A DNA stretch of 14,730 bases, taken from the NCBI GenBank assembly GCA_001189075.1, contig LFCN01000003.1:1-14730 (forward strand). Direction: 5' to 3'. Positions 6,005 to 13,440 of this stretch are shown one piece after another; within the stretch, counting starts at the first letter, position 1, and the number at the start of each line of letters is the position of its first letter. Source of the stretch: Parcubacteria bacterium C7867-004 (GTDB lineage Bacteria > Patescibacteria > Paceibacteria > UBA9973 > UBA2103). The translations under genes were made by a program, and so were the position numbers. The notes under the pieces were generated by a model. That model was not told the DNA's origin, did not search any database, and was given only the letters and a program-made list of their open reading frames with translations.

Positions 6005-7072
6005 ATGAAGCACACTATTCTCATCACCGGAGCCGCAGGCTATGTCGGCACCATGCTGGTCCGACGCTTTGCCGCGCGCGAGGACGTCGAGTGCGTCATC
6101 GGCCTCGACAAGGAACCGATACCGGATCTCATCAAAGATGAACCGAAGCTCGTCTATATCGAGACGAATACCTCCGACGAAGGATGGGAGGCTGAAGCGG
6201 GGAAGTACTCGCCGAACGTCGTCATTCATACGGCGTGGCAGATCCGCGAGATATACGGGAACCGACCGCTCACGTGGAAGTGGAATATCGACGGCTCCGA
6301 CCGCGTGTTCGATTTCGCGTACGGGACCCCGAGCGTAACGAGGCTCGTGCATTTCTCAACCGTCGCGTCCTATGGCGCCTATCCCGATAACACGCTCGAG
6401 CACCGCTTCACGGAGGATGAGCCGTTCCGTAAAACCGACTACCTGTATGCGGAAGAGAAGCGCATAACGGAGGAGCATCTTGAGGAGCGCTTCCGCAAGG
6501 CGCCTCGCAAGGTTCCGACCGCCATCGTGCGGCCGGCAGCTATAACGGGCCCTCGAGGCCGCTTTACGCGCATCAGGTTCGGCCTCCAGGCGGCGCTCGC
6601 CGGCCAGCTCAAGGACTCCTTCGTATACCGGCTCGTGTCCCTGATGACACGGTTCGTGCCGGTTACGCCGAAATGGCTGCGCCAGTTCATCCATGAAGAT
6701 GATGTGGTGAACCTGGTCGAGCTTCTTGCGCTCACCCCTCCTAAGGGCGAGTACGAGGTATTCAATATCTGCCCGCCGGGCGACGTGGTACTCGGGGCTG
6801 ATATGGCGGCGGCAGTAGGGAAGAAGACGCTCCTCATACAGCCGTGGATGGCCCGGCTTCCGTTCGCATTCCTCTGGCACGCGACTCGTGGAAAGATACC
6901 GACCGCGAAAGGGAGCTGGAAGGGGTACTCGTATCCGATAGCGGTAGACGGCTCGAAGCTGACGCGTGAGTACGGGTACGTCTACCAGTATCCGAGCCTC
7001 GACGCATTCCGCTATACCGACGGTGAATACGAGCAGTTCGTTCCCGAAGCGCTCCGTTCGCATAAAGCCTGA
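6005..7072 (+). CDS. NAD-dependent epimerase/dehydratase (extended SDR), first copy
   Basis: This 355-residue Rossmann-fold enzyme probably acts on a nucleotide sugar. The NAD-binding GxxGxxG is TGAAGYVG (8-15), followed by an acidic residue after strand 2 (GLDKE, 33-37). The catalytic set is visible: HFSTVASYG (116-124) supplies the Ser/Thr, and Y148-x-x-x-K152 (YAEEK) the Tyr-Lys pair. RPAAITGPRGRF is the usual conserved loop of extended SDRs, and FIHEDDVVNLV is the typical helix preceding the substrate domain. Sequence in the C-terminal third is not close to GalE, RmlB or RfbD as far as I can tell, so the substrate is open. One base separates it from the second epimerase gene, so the two are almost certainly one operon in the envelope-glycan block. 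Confidence 0.88.
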   Translation: MKHTILITGAAGYVGTMLVRRFAAREDVECVIGLDKEPIPDLIKDEPKLVYIETNTSDEGWEAEAGKYSPNVVIHTAWQIREIYGNRPLTWKWNIDGSDRVFDFAYGTPSVTRLVHFSTVASYGAYPDNTLEHRFTEDEPFRKTDYLYAEEKRITEEHLEERFRKAPRKVPTAIVRPAAITGPRGRFTRIRFGLQAALAGQLKDSFVYRLVSLMTRFVPVTPKWLRQFIHEDDVVNLVELLALTPPKGEYEVFNICPPGDVVLGADMAAAVGKKTLLIQPWMARLPFAFLWHATRGKIPTAKGSWKGYSYPIAVDGSKLTREYGYVYQYPSLDAFRYTDGEYEQFVPEALRSHKA

Positions 7073-7073
7073 T

Positions 7074-7982
7074 ATGAAGAAGATAGTTGTAACCGGAGGC
7101 GCGGGATTCATCGGATCGAACCTTGCCCGCACGCTCCTTGCCGAAGGGTACGAGGTGCACGTCGTTGATAACCTCGCGAACGGGAAGCGGGAGGACGTGC
7201 CGAACGGCGCGGTATTCCATGAGCTCGACATCCTTGATACGGATGCGCTGCGACCGATCGTCGATGGGGCGTATGCGGTATTCCATCTCGCGGCGCTCCC
7301 GCGCGTTGGCTATTCCTATGACTATCCGGAGTCCTCTCATCGGGCGAATATCGACGGCACCTTCTCGGTGCTCATGGCGTCCCGTGACGGAAAGGTCGGG
7401 CGCGTCGTGTATGCCGCATCAAGCTCGGCGTACGGTAGCCAGGACCATCTTCCGTTCACCGAAGACATGCACCCGCACCCGATTAGCCTGTACGCATTCC
7501 AGAAGCTGGCGGGCGAAGAATATGCGCGGCTTTTCTCTGAGCTCTACGGGCTCTCGACCGTAAGCCTCCGATTCTTCACGGTGTACGGATCGAACATGCG
7601 GCCGGATGGCGGGTACGCGCTCGCGATACCGAAGTTCCTTGCGGCAAAGCGCGACGGGAAACCGCTTCCTGTTACCGGCGACGGCTCGCAGACGCGCGAC
7701 TTCACGCATGTAAAAGATGTCGTGCGCGCCTGCCTGCTCGCTATGGAGTCGCCCTCGGTTGGGAAAGGAGAGGTACTCAATATCGCAGCTGGACGGAATG
7801 TATCAGTTAATGCGCTGGTCGAGCTCATCGGCGGAGAGGCTGAATACGTACCGGTCCGTCCGGGTGATGCTCCTGATACGTTCGGCGATAACCGGCGCGC
7901 GCGCGAACTGCTTGGCTGGGAGCCCCAGATCACGCTTGAGGACGGCATCAGCGAGCTGAAGAAAGAATACGGAATCCTATGA
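7074..7982 (+). CDS. NAD-dependent epimerase (UDP-glucose/UDP-GlcNAc 4-epimerase-like SDR)
   Basis: This 302-residue extended SDR is likely to interconvert C4 epimers of a UDP-sugar for glycan synthesis. Motifs are VVTGGAGFIGSNL (5-17), VVDNLANGKRE (30-40, the adenosine-ribose acid at D32), HLAALPRV (71-78), YAASSSAYG (113-121), and the catalytic Y140-A-F-Q-K144. RFFTVYGSNMRPDGGY and GDGSQTRDFTHVKDVV are typical of the GalE/WbpP branch, and RPGD near the end is the nucleotide-contacting turn. The ATG at 7074 is chosen because MKKIVVTGGAGFIG is the natural N-terminus; an in-frame ATG at 6966 would overlap the upstream gene by 107 bp. The stop overlaps the folD start in an ATGA, implying translational coupling. 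The exact sugar is undetermined. Confidence 0.9.
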   Translation: MKKIVVTGGAGFIGSNLARTLLAEGYEVHVVDNLANGKREDVPNGAVFHELDILDTDALRPIVDGAYAVFHLAALPRVGYSYDYPESSHRANIDGTFSVLMASRDGKVGRVVYAASSSAYGSQDHLPFTEDMHPHPISLYAFQKLAGEEYARLFSELYGLSTVSLRFFTVYGSNMRPDGGYALAIPKFLAAKRDGKPLPVTGDGSQTRDFTHVKDVVRACLLAMESPSVGKGEVLNIAAGRNVSVNALVELIGGEAEYVPVRPGDAPDTFGDNRRARELLGWEPQITLEDGISELKKEYGIL

Positions 7983-8785
7983 TAGTCGACGGACGAGCGA
8001 TAACTTCGGAGATTCTCGCGCGCGTGCGCGGGAAAAAGACGCTCACGGTCCGGGCGGTCTCGGTCTCGCCGTCTCCGGCTACCGAGTCGTATCTCGCGAT
8101 CAAGGCTTCCCGTGCTGAGGATGCCGGGATGGAGCTTGAGGTGCTGCAGCTTCTGGATTCAGCCACTACCGAAGAAGTGATCGCAGCGGTCAGGGAGCCG
8201 GGCGCAGACGCGATCATCGTGCAGCTCCCGCTCCCGGACGGCATTGATACGCAGGCGGTACTCGACTCGATACCGCTCGAGAAAGATGCGGACGTTCTCT
8301 CGAGAGCAGCGTACGCGCGTTTCGAGAACGGCGAGGATGGGGCGCTCCTGCCGCCGGTAGTCGGCGCGGTACGGGAGATACTTGAGCGGGGAGGTATCGA
8401 GGTCCCAGGGAAGCGTGCTGTCGTAATCGGGCAGGGGCGTTTGGTGGGTGCTCCGGTAGCGTTATGGCTTAAGCAGCAAGGGGCCTCAGTTTCAGTACTT
8501 ACACGTGAGTCAGGCGATCTTGCCGAGCTTAAGGATGCGGACATCATCGTTTCTGGTGCCGGCGTTGCGGGGCTCATACAGCCGAACCATGTACGTCAGG
8601 GAGTAGCCCTCATCGACGCAGGAACCTCGGAGTCGAGCGGTGCTATCGTCGGGGATGCGGATCCCGCGTGTGCGGAGGTCGCGGCACTCTTCACGCCGGT
8701 CCCGGGCGGCGTCGGTCCGGTCGCCGTTGCCTGCCTTTTCGCGAATGCGGCGCGCCTAAATCACAATCCTTCGGAGGCTCTGTAA
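7979..8785 (+). CDS. folD: FolD-like methylene-THF dehydrogenase/cyclohydrolase, divergent
   Basis: FolD oxidises 5,10-methylene-THF to methenyl-THF with NADP+ and then forms 10-formyl-THF. Recognisable parts of this 268-residue protein are DGRAI (4-8), the Y38/K42 pair in YLAIK (catalytic lysine), VQLPLPDGID (81-90), KDAD (102-105), the Rossmann loop in VVIGQGRLVG (148-157), DADIIVSGAG (187-195 region) and TPVPGGVGP (239-247). Departures from the family are clear: the N-terminal region is shorter, the GDDPAS loop reads PSPAT, the PCTP motif is replaced by PPVV (125-128), the DVDGF segment is DADVL, and the cofactor loop GRSxIVG is GQGRLVG. It could be a lineage-specific but active FolD or one with a reduced set of activities. 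It is coupled by ATGA to the epimerase gene, an unusual partner. Confidence 0.85.
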   Translation: MIVDGRAITSEILARVRGKKTLTVRAVSVSPSPATESYLAIKASRAEDAGMELEVLQLLDSATTEEVIAAVREPGADAIIVQLPLPDGIDTQAVLDSIPLEKDADVLSRAAYARFENGEDGALLPPVVGAVREILERGGIEVPGKRAVVIGQGRLVGAPVALWLKQQGASVSVLTRESGDLAELKDADIIVSGAGVAGLIQPNHVRQGVALIDAGTSESSGAIVGDADPACAEVAALFTPVPGGVGPVAVACLFANAARLNHNPSEAL

Positions 8786-8791
8786 AGGGCA

Positions 8792-8819
8792 TTGCGAGAG
8801 CGGATAAAAGCAGTAGACT
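8792..8819 (+). promoter_or_regulatory. Predicted promoter of the secD-led operon
   Basis: TTGCGA (8792-8797), a 16-bp spacer and TAGACT (8814-8819) lie in the 43-bp gap between folD and secD. The expected start is only about three bases before the ATG at 8829, so the mRNA would be nearly leaderless. Confidence 0.5.
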
Positions 8820-8828
8820 CTATCTATT

Positions 8829-10163
8829 ATGCGTTTCATTCCCGCCCTCGGCGTCCTTATTGTTGCCGGGCTCCTCGCCTGGTTCTCGTTCTCAACGACC
8901 ACTACGTATCCTATAAAGCTCGGGCTTGATCTCGCGGGAGGTACTGAGCTTATCTATCGCGCAGACACGAGCGGAGTAACAGGGGATGCGCAGGGGGCGC
9001 TTAACTCGCTTCGTGAGGTTATCGATAAGCGCGTTAACCTCTTCGGGGTAGCTGAGCCGCTCGTGCAGCTCGAGCGCTCGAGCGCTGTCGCAGGGGCGGT
9101 TGAAGATCGGCTCCTCGTCGAGCTTCCCGGCGTAACCGACGTGAAGGCAGCTGTTGACGCTATCGGCAAGACGCCGACGCTTGAGTTCAAGCTCGAGTCG
9201 AAGAACGCGACGGCCGTCATCGAGAACGGAAAGACCACGCTCAAGATGCAGTACGATGATACCGGCCTTACCGGCCGATACCTTAAGAAGGCGGACCTTC
9301 AGTTCAGTGGCGGTACGGCGGGGAGCGTGGCGAACGAGCCGATCGTTGTGCTCACGTTCAATGATGAGGGCGCGAAGATGTTCGAACAGATAACCCGCGA
9401 TAATGTCGGCGGTACGCTCGGCATCTTCCTCGATGGAGAGGCAATCTCGACTCCGGTTATTCGCGAAGCTATCGCCGGAGGTACTGCGACCGTGTCCGGC
9501 GGCTTCACGCCCGAGGAGGCGCGCGAGCTCGTGCGGAATCTTAACTTCGGCGCGCTCCCGGTCCCTATCGAGCTGGTTGGCAGCGGCACCGTCGGGGCGA
9601 CGCTCGGAGCCGATGCGTTTGAGGCCGGGCTCATGGCGTCGATCATCGGCTTCCTGCTCGTCACCGCGTTCATGATCCTTTGGTACCGCCTCCCGGGACT
9701 CATCGCTTCGGTAGCGCTCGTCATTTATGTGCTGATTACTATCGCGGTGATGAAGTTCGTGCCGATAACGCTCACGACGTCGGGTATCGCCGGCTTCATC
9801 CTGTCGATCGGCATGGCGGTGGATGCGAACGTCCTTATCTTCGAGCGCATGAAAGAGGAGCTTCGGAGCGGGAAGGGAGCACAGGAATCGGTTCGCGCTG
9901 GATTCGGTCGCGCCTGGACCGCGATTCGCGACGGCCACTTCACCATGCTCATCTCGAGCGCTATCCTCTTCTGGATCGGAACCTCGCTGGTGCAGGGCTT
10001 CGCGCTCGTGTTCGGCTTCGGCGTGATCGCGTCGCTCATCTCGGCGGTCTTCATTACTCGCGTATTCCTGCTCGCCGTTGTGCCTCAGAACGCCGGACCG
10101 GTCTGGCACTTCCTTCTGGAAACGGGACTGTACCGACACAAGAAGAGCGATAACAAAAAATAA
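8829..10163 (+). CDS. secD: Protein translocase subunit SecD
   Basis: SecD works with SecF at the SecYEG channel and uses the proton gradient to pull exported proteins through the membrane. The 444-residue protein has the first membrane helix (5-21), then GLDLAGGTEL (32-41) of the P1 head domain and LREVIDKRVNLFGVAEPLV (61-79), with LLVELPGV (95-102). The C-terminal RND-like membrane domain begins near 265 and contains TTSGIAGFILSIGMAVDANV (316-335) with the conserved Asp332-Ala-Asn and FER (338-340), then GFGRAWTAIRDGHFTMLISS (358-377). It is shorter than E. coli SecD because the periplasmic domain is reduced, as in many Gram-positive and candidate-phylum proteins. secF follows after two bases. 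Confidence 0.96.
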   Translation: MRFIPALGVLIVAGLLAWFSFSTTTTYPIKLGLDLAGGTELIYRADTSGVTGDAQGALNSLREVIDKRVNLFGVAEPLVQLERSSAVAGAVEDRLLVELPGVTDVKAAVDAIGKTPTLEFKLESKNATAVIENGKTTLKMQYDDTGLTGRYLKKADLQFSGGTAGSVANEPIVVLTFNDEGAKMFEQITRDNVGGTLGIFLDGEAISTPVIREAIAGGTATVSGGFTPEEARELVRNLNFGALPVPIELVGSGTVGATLGADAFEAGLMASIIGFLLVTAFMILWYRLPGLIASVALVIYVLITIAVMKFVPITLTTSGIAGFILSIGMAVDANVLIFERMKEELRSGKGAQESVRAGFGRAWTAIRDGHFTMLISSAILFWIGTSLVQGFALVFGFGVIASLISAVFITRVFLLAVVPQNAGPVWHFLLETGLYRHKKSDNKK

Positions 10164-10165
10164 GT

Positions 10166-11092
10166 ATGTTCATCGTCCGACACCGCGCTTTCTTTTTCAT
10201 CCTTACGGGGCTTCTTCTTGTCGCCTCGATCCTCGCTGCGATCATCATTCCGCCGAAGCTTTCCATCGAGTTCACGGGCGGCTCGCTGCTTGAGGTCGCC
10301 TACGAGGGCGAGCGTCCCTCGCTTGAGACCGTGCGCACCCGTATCGAACCTCTCGGGTTAGGTGAGCCAAGTGTCCGCGAGAGCGGCGAGAAGGGTATTA
10401 CGCTTCGTGCCCGTACGCTATCGCCTGAGGAGCGCATAACGCTCATGTCGGCACTCACGAATAACGGAGCAGAAGCGGCAACCGAACTCCGCTTCAATTC
10501 CATCGGCCCGTCACTCGGCAACGAGCTTGCGATAAAGGCGCTCTATGCTATCGCGGCGGTCACGTTCGCCATCGTCCTCTACATCGCGTGGGCGTTCCGG
10601 GGCGTGTCCCGTCCCGTTCCGTCTTGGGGATACGGCTTGATCGCGGTCCTCATGCTCGCGATTGATATCATCGTGCCATCCGGGTTCTACGCGGCGTATG
10701 CCTATTTCACGGGCGCCCAGATAGATTCCTTGTTCGTCATCGCGCTGCTGGCACTCCTCGGGTACTGCGTGAACGACGTGATCGTCATCTTCGATCGCGT
10801 GCGTGAGCATCTGAAGAACAATCAGGAGGCTAAGGTGAAGGAATCCTTCGACGTTACGGTAGGCAAGTCGATTGATGAGACCATGGGCCGCTCGATCAAT
10901 ACCGGCCTTACGGTGGTGCTCGCACTGCTCGCGCTCGTTATCTTCGGCAGCGAAGCGACCCGTGACTTCGCGCTCGTGATGATGGTCGGCGTGCTCGCCG
11001 GAACGTTCTCATCCATTACGCGATCTGCGCCGCTGCTCATCCCGATCGCGAACTGGCTCGAGAAGAAGCGTCGCGCAGCTGGTACTATCTAA
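10166..11092 (+). CDS. secF: Protein translocase subunit SecF
   Basis: SecF is the smaller partner of SecD. The 308-residue protein shows a first helix (about 9-29), IEFTGGSLLEV (34-44, the usual DFTGG region with Glu for Asp), a small extracytoplasmic head (45-120), then five membrane helices. The conserved membrane segment is ALLALLGYCVNDVIVIFDR (193-211), with Asn203-Asp204 at the place of the SecF ND pair, followed by the cytoplasmic loop and SINTGLTVVLALLALVIFG (243-261). SecD and SecF remain separate genes rather than fused. There is no recognisable Shine-Dalgarno before the ATG; only TAA and two bases separate the genes. Confidence 0.96.
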   Translation: MFIVRHRAFFFILTGLLLVASILAAIIIPPKLSIEFTGGSLLEVAYEGERPSLETVRTRIEPLGLGEPSVRESGEKGITLRARTLSPEERITLMSALTNNGAEAATELRFNSIGPSLGNELAIKALYAIAAVTFAIVLYIAWAFRGVSRPVPSWGYGLIAVLMLAIDIIVPSGFYAAYAYFTGAQIDSLFVIALLALLGYCVNDVIVIFDRVREHLKNNQEAKVKESFDVTVGKSIDETMGRSINTGLTVVLALLALVIFGSEATRDFALVMMVGVLAGTFSSITRSAPLLIPIANWLEKKRRAAGTI

Positions 11093-11095
11093 CCT

Positions 11096-11656
11096 ATGAT
11101 CATCGGCATCACCGGAACGAATGGTTCAGGGAAGGGTGCGGTAGGCGAGTATCTGGTAGCGCGACACGGCTTTTCCCGGTATACCGCGCGGACGGTAATC
11201 CTTGATGAATTGCGCGCCAGGCATCTGCCATTGAATCGGGAGAACATGCGCGAGGTCGCGAACTCGCTGCGTAAGGAGCATGGCGCTGCCTATGTAATCG
11301 AGCGCCTGTATGACATGGCGAAAGGGGAGACCAATGTGGTTATGGAATCGGTCCGTACCATCGGGGAAGCGGAATTCCTCAAGAGCAAGGGCGCCGTTAT
11401 CATCGCGGTCGATGCCGAGTGCAAGATTCGGTATGAGCGCGTTGCGAACAAAGAGACCGATGAGAAGACCGTCACCTACGAGGATTTTTGCCTCGTCGAG
11501 GACCGGGAGATGGCATCGTCGGACCCGTGGGACATGAACGTGTATGGCGTGATGCAGCTCGCTGACGAACGCATAAACAATAACGGGACTCTTTCAGATC
11601 TCATGATGGAGGTCGATCAGGCGCTCATGACGCTTAAGAGCAAGAAACCGGCATGA
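11096..11656 (+). CDS. P-loop nucleotide kinase-like protein, paralog A
   Basis: This 186-residue protein begins with a Walker A loop GTNGSGKGAV (7-16), where Lys13 should bind the triphosphate. The order of elements resembles the UPF0200/dephospho-CoA kinase and adenylate-kinase-like group: RENMREVANSLRKEHG (48-63), VVMESVRTIGEAEFL (81-95), a strand VIIAVDAECKIRYERV (100-115) and an acidic VEDRE (133-137). As in adenylate kinase the P-loop reads GKG rather than GKS/T, but the next residue is Ala, not Thr. The phosphate acceptor cannot be assigned. It overlaps the next gene by ATGA; both encode the same fold and appear to be a tandem duplication. Conservative call: nucleotide or small-molecule kinase. 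Confidence 0.8.
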   Translation: MIIGITGTNGSGKGAVGEYLVARHGFSRYTARTVILDELRARHLPLNRENMREVANSLRKEHGAAYVIERLYDMAKGETNVVMESVRTIGEAEFLKSKGAVIIAVDAECKIRYERVANKETDEKTVTYEDFCLVEDREMASSDPWDMNVYGVMQLADERINNNGTLSDLMMEVDQALMTLKSKKPA

Positions 11657-12210
11657 TCATTGGTCTCACTGGCACCATCGGTTCAGGGAAAGGGACGGTA
11701 ACGGAGTACTTGAAGTCGAAAGGATTTGCACATTATTCGAGCTCGGCTCTTCTGGGAGAATTAGTTGATGCGGAAGGTAATCCGAAGACTCGAGAGTTCC
11801 TTTCGAAAATGGCAACCCGGCTCCAAGAGGAATACCCGGGAGGTGTCGTCGAGAAGAATTACCGAGAGAAGTTTTTGGTACAGAAACCCGAGCACGCTGT
11901 CTTCGAAGCGATCCATCGCAAGACCGAAGCGAATTTCCTACAGAGCATCGGAGGCATTATCATCGGCGTCGACGCGGGTCTGGAAGAACGCTATACCCGC
12001 ACCGTTCTACGTAATGAGGGAGAGAAAGATCGAAAAAGCTTCGAGGACTTTAAGGAGCAGGCACGGGTCGAGGATGAGGGAGGGGGAGATAGCAGTCGAG
12101 ACAATAATATCCGCGCAGTGCTCGAACACGCCGATGCGGTGATTATGAACAACACCACACTCGAGGATCTCCACCGGCAGATAGAAGAAGTGCTCGCAAA
12201 GCTCTCGTAA
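11653..12210 (+). CDS. P-loop nucleotide kinase-like protein, paralog B
   Basis: This 185-residue protein shares its plan with the preceding gene product: MIIGLTGTIGSGKGTVTEYL (1-20), then REFLSKMATRLQEEYPGGVV, VFEAIHRKTEANFL, IIIGVDAGLEERYTRTV and a C-terminal helix after IMNNTTLEDL. The P-loop is GTIGSGKGT with Lys13 and the Thr found in adenylate kinases. Both genes share a DNA stretch GGTTCAGGGAA over the P-loop. Residues after about 120 are charged (FEDFKEQARVEDEGGGD) and differ most from paralog A, which suggests different acceptors. The function is unknown beyond kinase fold. The start lies inside the upstream stop (ATGA). Confidence 0.8.
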   Translation: MIIGLTGTIGSGKGTVTEYLKSKGFAHYSSSALLGELVDAEGNPKTREFLSKMATRLQEEYPGGVVEKNYREKFLVQKPEHAVFEAIHRKTEANFLQSIGGIIIGVDAGLEERYTRTVLRNEGEKDRKSFEDFKEQARVEDEGGGDSSRDNNIRAVLEHADAVIMNNTTLEDLHRQIEEVLAKLS

Positions 12211-12211
12211 C

Positions 12212-12703
12212 ATGCCGCACATCCATGAGAAGATCGATTACGCGGCTGACATTTATATTGTGAATGATAATGCAGTGCTTCTTCGCATGCATGAGAAATA
12301 TGGGACTTGGTTCCCACCCGGAGGTCATGTCGAGCTCGATGAGGACTTCGTCGAAGCTGCCCTCAGGGAAGCAAAGGAGGAGACCGGTCTCGATGTGAAG
12401 ATCATCGGAATGACGACGGATCCTCTTGCTGAGAATGAAACGAACTTCAAGGTGCATGACGAGCGAGAAGTCCTCGTTCCTCGCTTCATTAATCGGCACC
12501 GCATAAATGATTCGCACGAGCACATCTCACTTGAGTACTTCGGAAGATGCGAGACCCGGGATATAAATCCAGCACCTGGCGAAAAGACTGATGGCTTCAA
12601 GTGGTTCTCAGATACAGAACTCGAAGACTCTCAGTTCGAAGTAACCGACCGTGTTCAGTTGTATGCAAAGGCGGCTCTAAAGGCCGCGCGGGAGGAGTCA
12701 TGA
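12212..12703 (+). CDS. Nudix hydrolase
   Basis: This 163-residue protein carries a complete Nudix box at residues 38-60: G38-x5-E44-x7-R52-E-A-K-E56-E57-T-G59-L. The glutamates should bind Mg2+ for hydrolysis of a nucleoside diphosphate linked to another group. Before it, WFPPGGHVE is the usual lead-in, and the N-terminus (ADIYIVNDNAVLLRMHEKYG) is the first beta strand pair. The region 70-130 holds a His-rich stretch (NRHRINDSHEHISLEYF) that may contact substrate. Substrate cannot be named; sanitising or nucleotide-sugar hydrolysis are both possible. One base separates it from paralog B, and its stop overlaps the start of the next gene. Confidence 0.92.
   Translation: MPHIHEKIDYAADIYIVNDNAVLLRMHEKYGTWFPPGGHVELDEDFVEAALREAKEETGLDVKIIGMTTDPLAENETNFKVHDEREVLVPRFINRHRINDSHEHISLEYFGRCETRDINPAPGEKTDGFKWFSDTELEDSQFEVTDRVQLYAKAALKAAREES
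12691..12697 (+). promoter_or_regulatory. Shine-Dalgarno of the TyrA-like gene
   Basis: GGAGGAG sits just before the ATG at 12700, inside the last codons of the Nudix gene. It is the strongest Shine-Dalgarno I see in the window; most other starts have none. It also decides the start, since an in-frame ATG at 12601 would lie deep inside the Nudix gene. Confidence 0.7.
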
Positions 12704-13440
12704 CTCCGCGTTCGATAGGCATAATCGGATACGGTGATTTCGGCCGTTTCCTTGAGGCGCTCGCGAAGCGATACGCTCCTGAGATTGTTGTTCGAGTATT
12801 CTCTCGAAGTAAGGAACCGGACAATGAACGATTCTTCTCCCTCGAAGATACTGCTGCGTGCGACATAGTTATCATCGCGGTCTCGATACGGGCGTTCGAG
12901 GAGACCTTGAAAAAGGTGCTTCCACTTCTTTCGCCTGAATCGATTCTTGTAGAAGTGAACACAGTTAAGGTCATGCCAGTACGACTGCTCCGAGAGCTAG
13001 CGAAGGGGCAACGGTATATCGCGACGCATCCGATGTTCGGACCCTATAGCTTCGAGAAGCAGGGAGGAAGTCTCGAGGGCCTGCGGTTGGTTATTGCGGA
13101 CCATACGCTGCCTGACGAAGCCTTCTCAAAAGCTACCGATTGGCTCTCGACTCTCGGACTCTCGCTTGTCACGATGACCGCGGACGAGCATGACCGCATG
13201 TTAGCTGAGACTCTGTTTCTTACGCACTACATCGCTCAGTCCGTGAGTCGCGCGGGTTTCGTGCGCACTGATATCGATACGCTTTCCTTTGGATACCTCA
13301 TGGATGCGGTAGAGAGTGTGAAAGAGGATACGGAACTGTTCCGTGACGTGTACGAATTCAATCCGTACTGCAAAGAGATACTGAGTCGCTTGAAAGAGGC
13401 AGAAGGTGAGACGCTTGCGGTACTCGCTCGCGACCGCTAG
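12700..13440 (+). CDS. Prephenate/arogenate dehydrogenase-like protein (TyrA family)
   Basis: The family oxidises prephenate or arogenate with NAD(P)+ toward tyrosine. The 246-residue protein opens with a Rossmann motif IGIIGYGDFGRFLEAL (6-21, GxGxxG at 10-15), has CDIVIIAVSIRAFEETL (54-70) and VEVNTVKVMPVRLL (84-97), and the diagnostic ATHPMFGP (108-115), where His110 is the expected catalytic residue. The GYGDFG and HPMFGP forms resemble plant-type arogenate dehydrogenases. The C-terminal helical dimerisation domain (about 155-246) is present but short. No other aromatic-pathway gene is nearby, so a different but related substrate should be kept open. It is last in the secD-led operon and its stop shares CTAG with the convergent UMP kinase gene. 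Confidence 0.82.
   Translation: MTPRSIGIIGYGDFGRFLEALAKRYAPEIVVRVFSRSKEPDNERFFSLEDTAACDIVIIAVSIRAFEETLKKVLPLLSPESILVEVNTVKVMPVRLLRELAKGQRYIATHPMFGPYSFEKQGGSLEGLRLVIADHTLPDEAFSKATDWLSTLGLSLVTMTADEHDRMLAETLFLTHYIAQSVSRAGFVRTDIDTLSFGYLMDAVESVKEDTELFRDVYEFNPYCKEILSRLKEAEGETLAVLARDR

Noticed and set aside
5369..6352. Minus-strand open frame of 327 codons across the transferase/epimerase junction
   Set aside because: It runs antisense to two well-supported genes and shows no recognisable motif.
6966..7073. Upstream ATG extending the second epimerase by 36 residues
   Set aside because: It would overlap the first epimerase gene in another frame. MKKIVVTGGAGFIG at 7074 is the normal start of this fold.
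8892..10139. Long minus-strand open frame (415 codons) opposite secD
   Set aside because: Its product is highly charged and low in family signal, as expected for the antisense shadow of a GC-rich gene; secD motifs on the plus strand are clear.
12601..12699. Upstream ATG extending the TyrA-like protein by 33 residues
   Set aside because: It lies within the Nudix gene; the strong GGAGGAG before 12700 and the Rossmann start support 12700.
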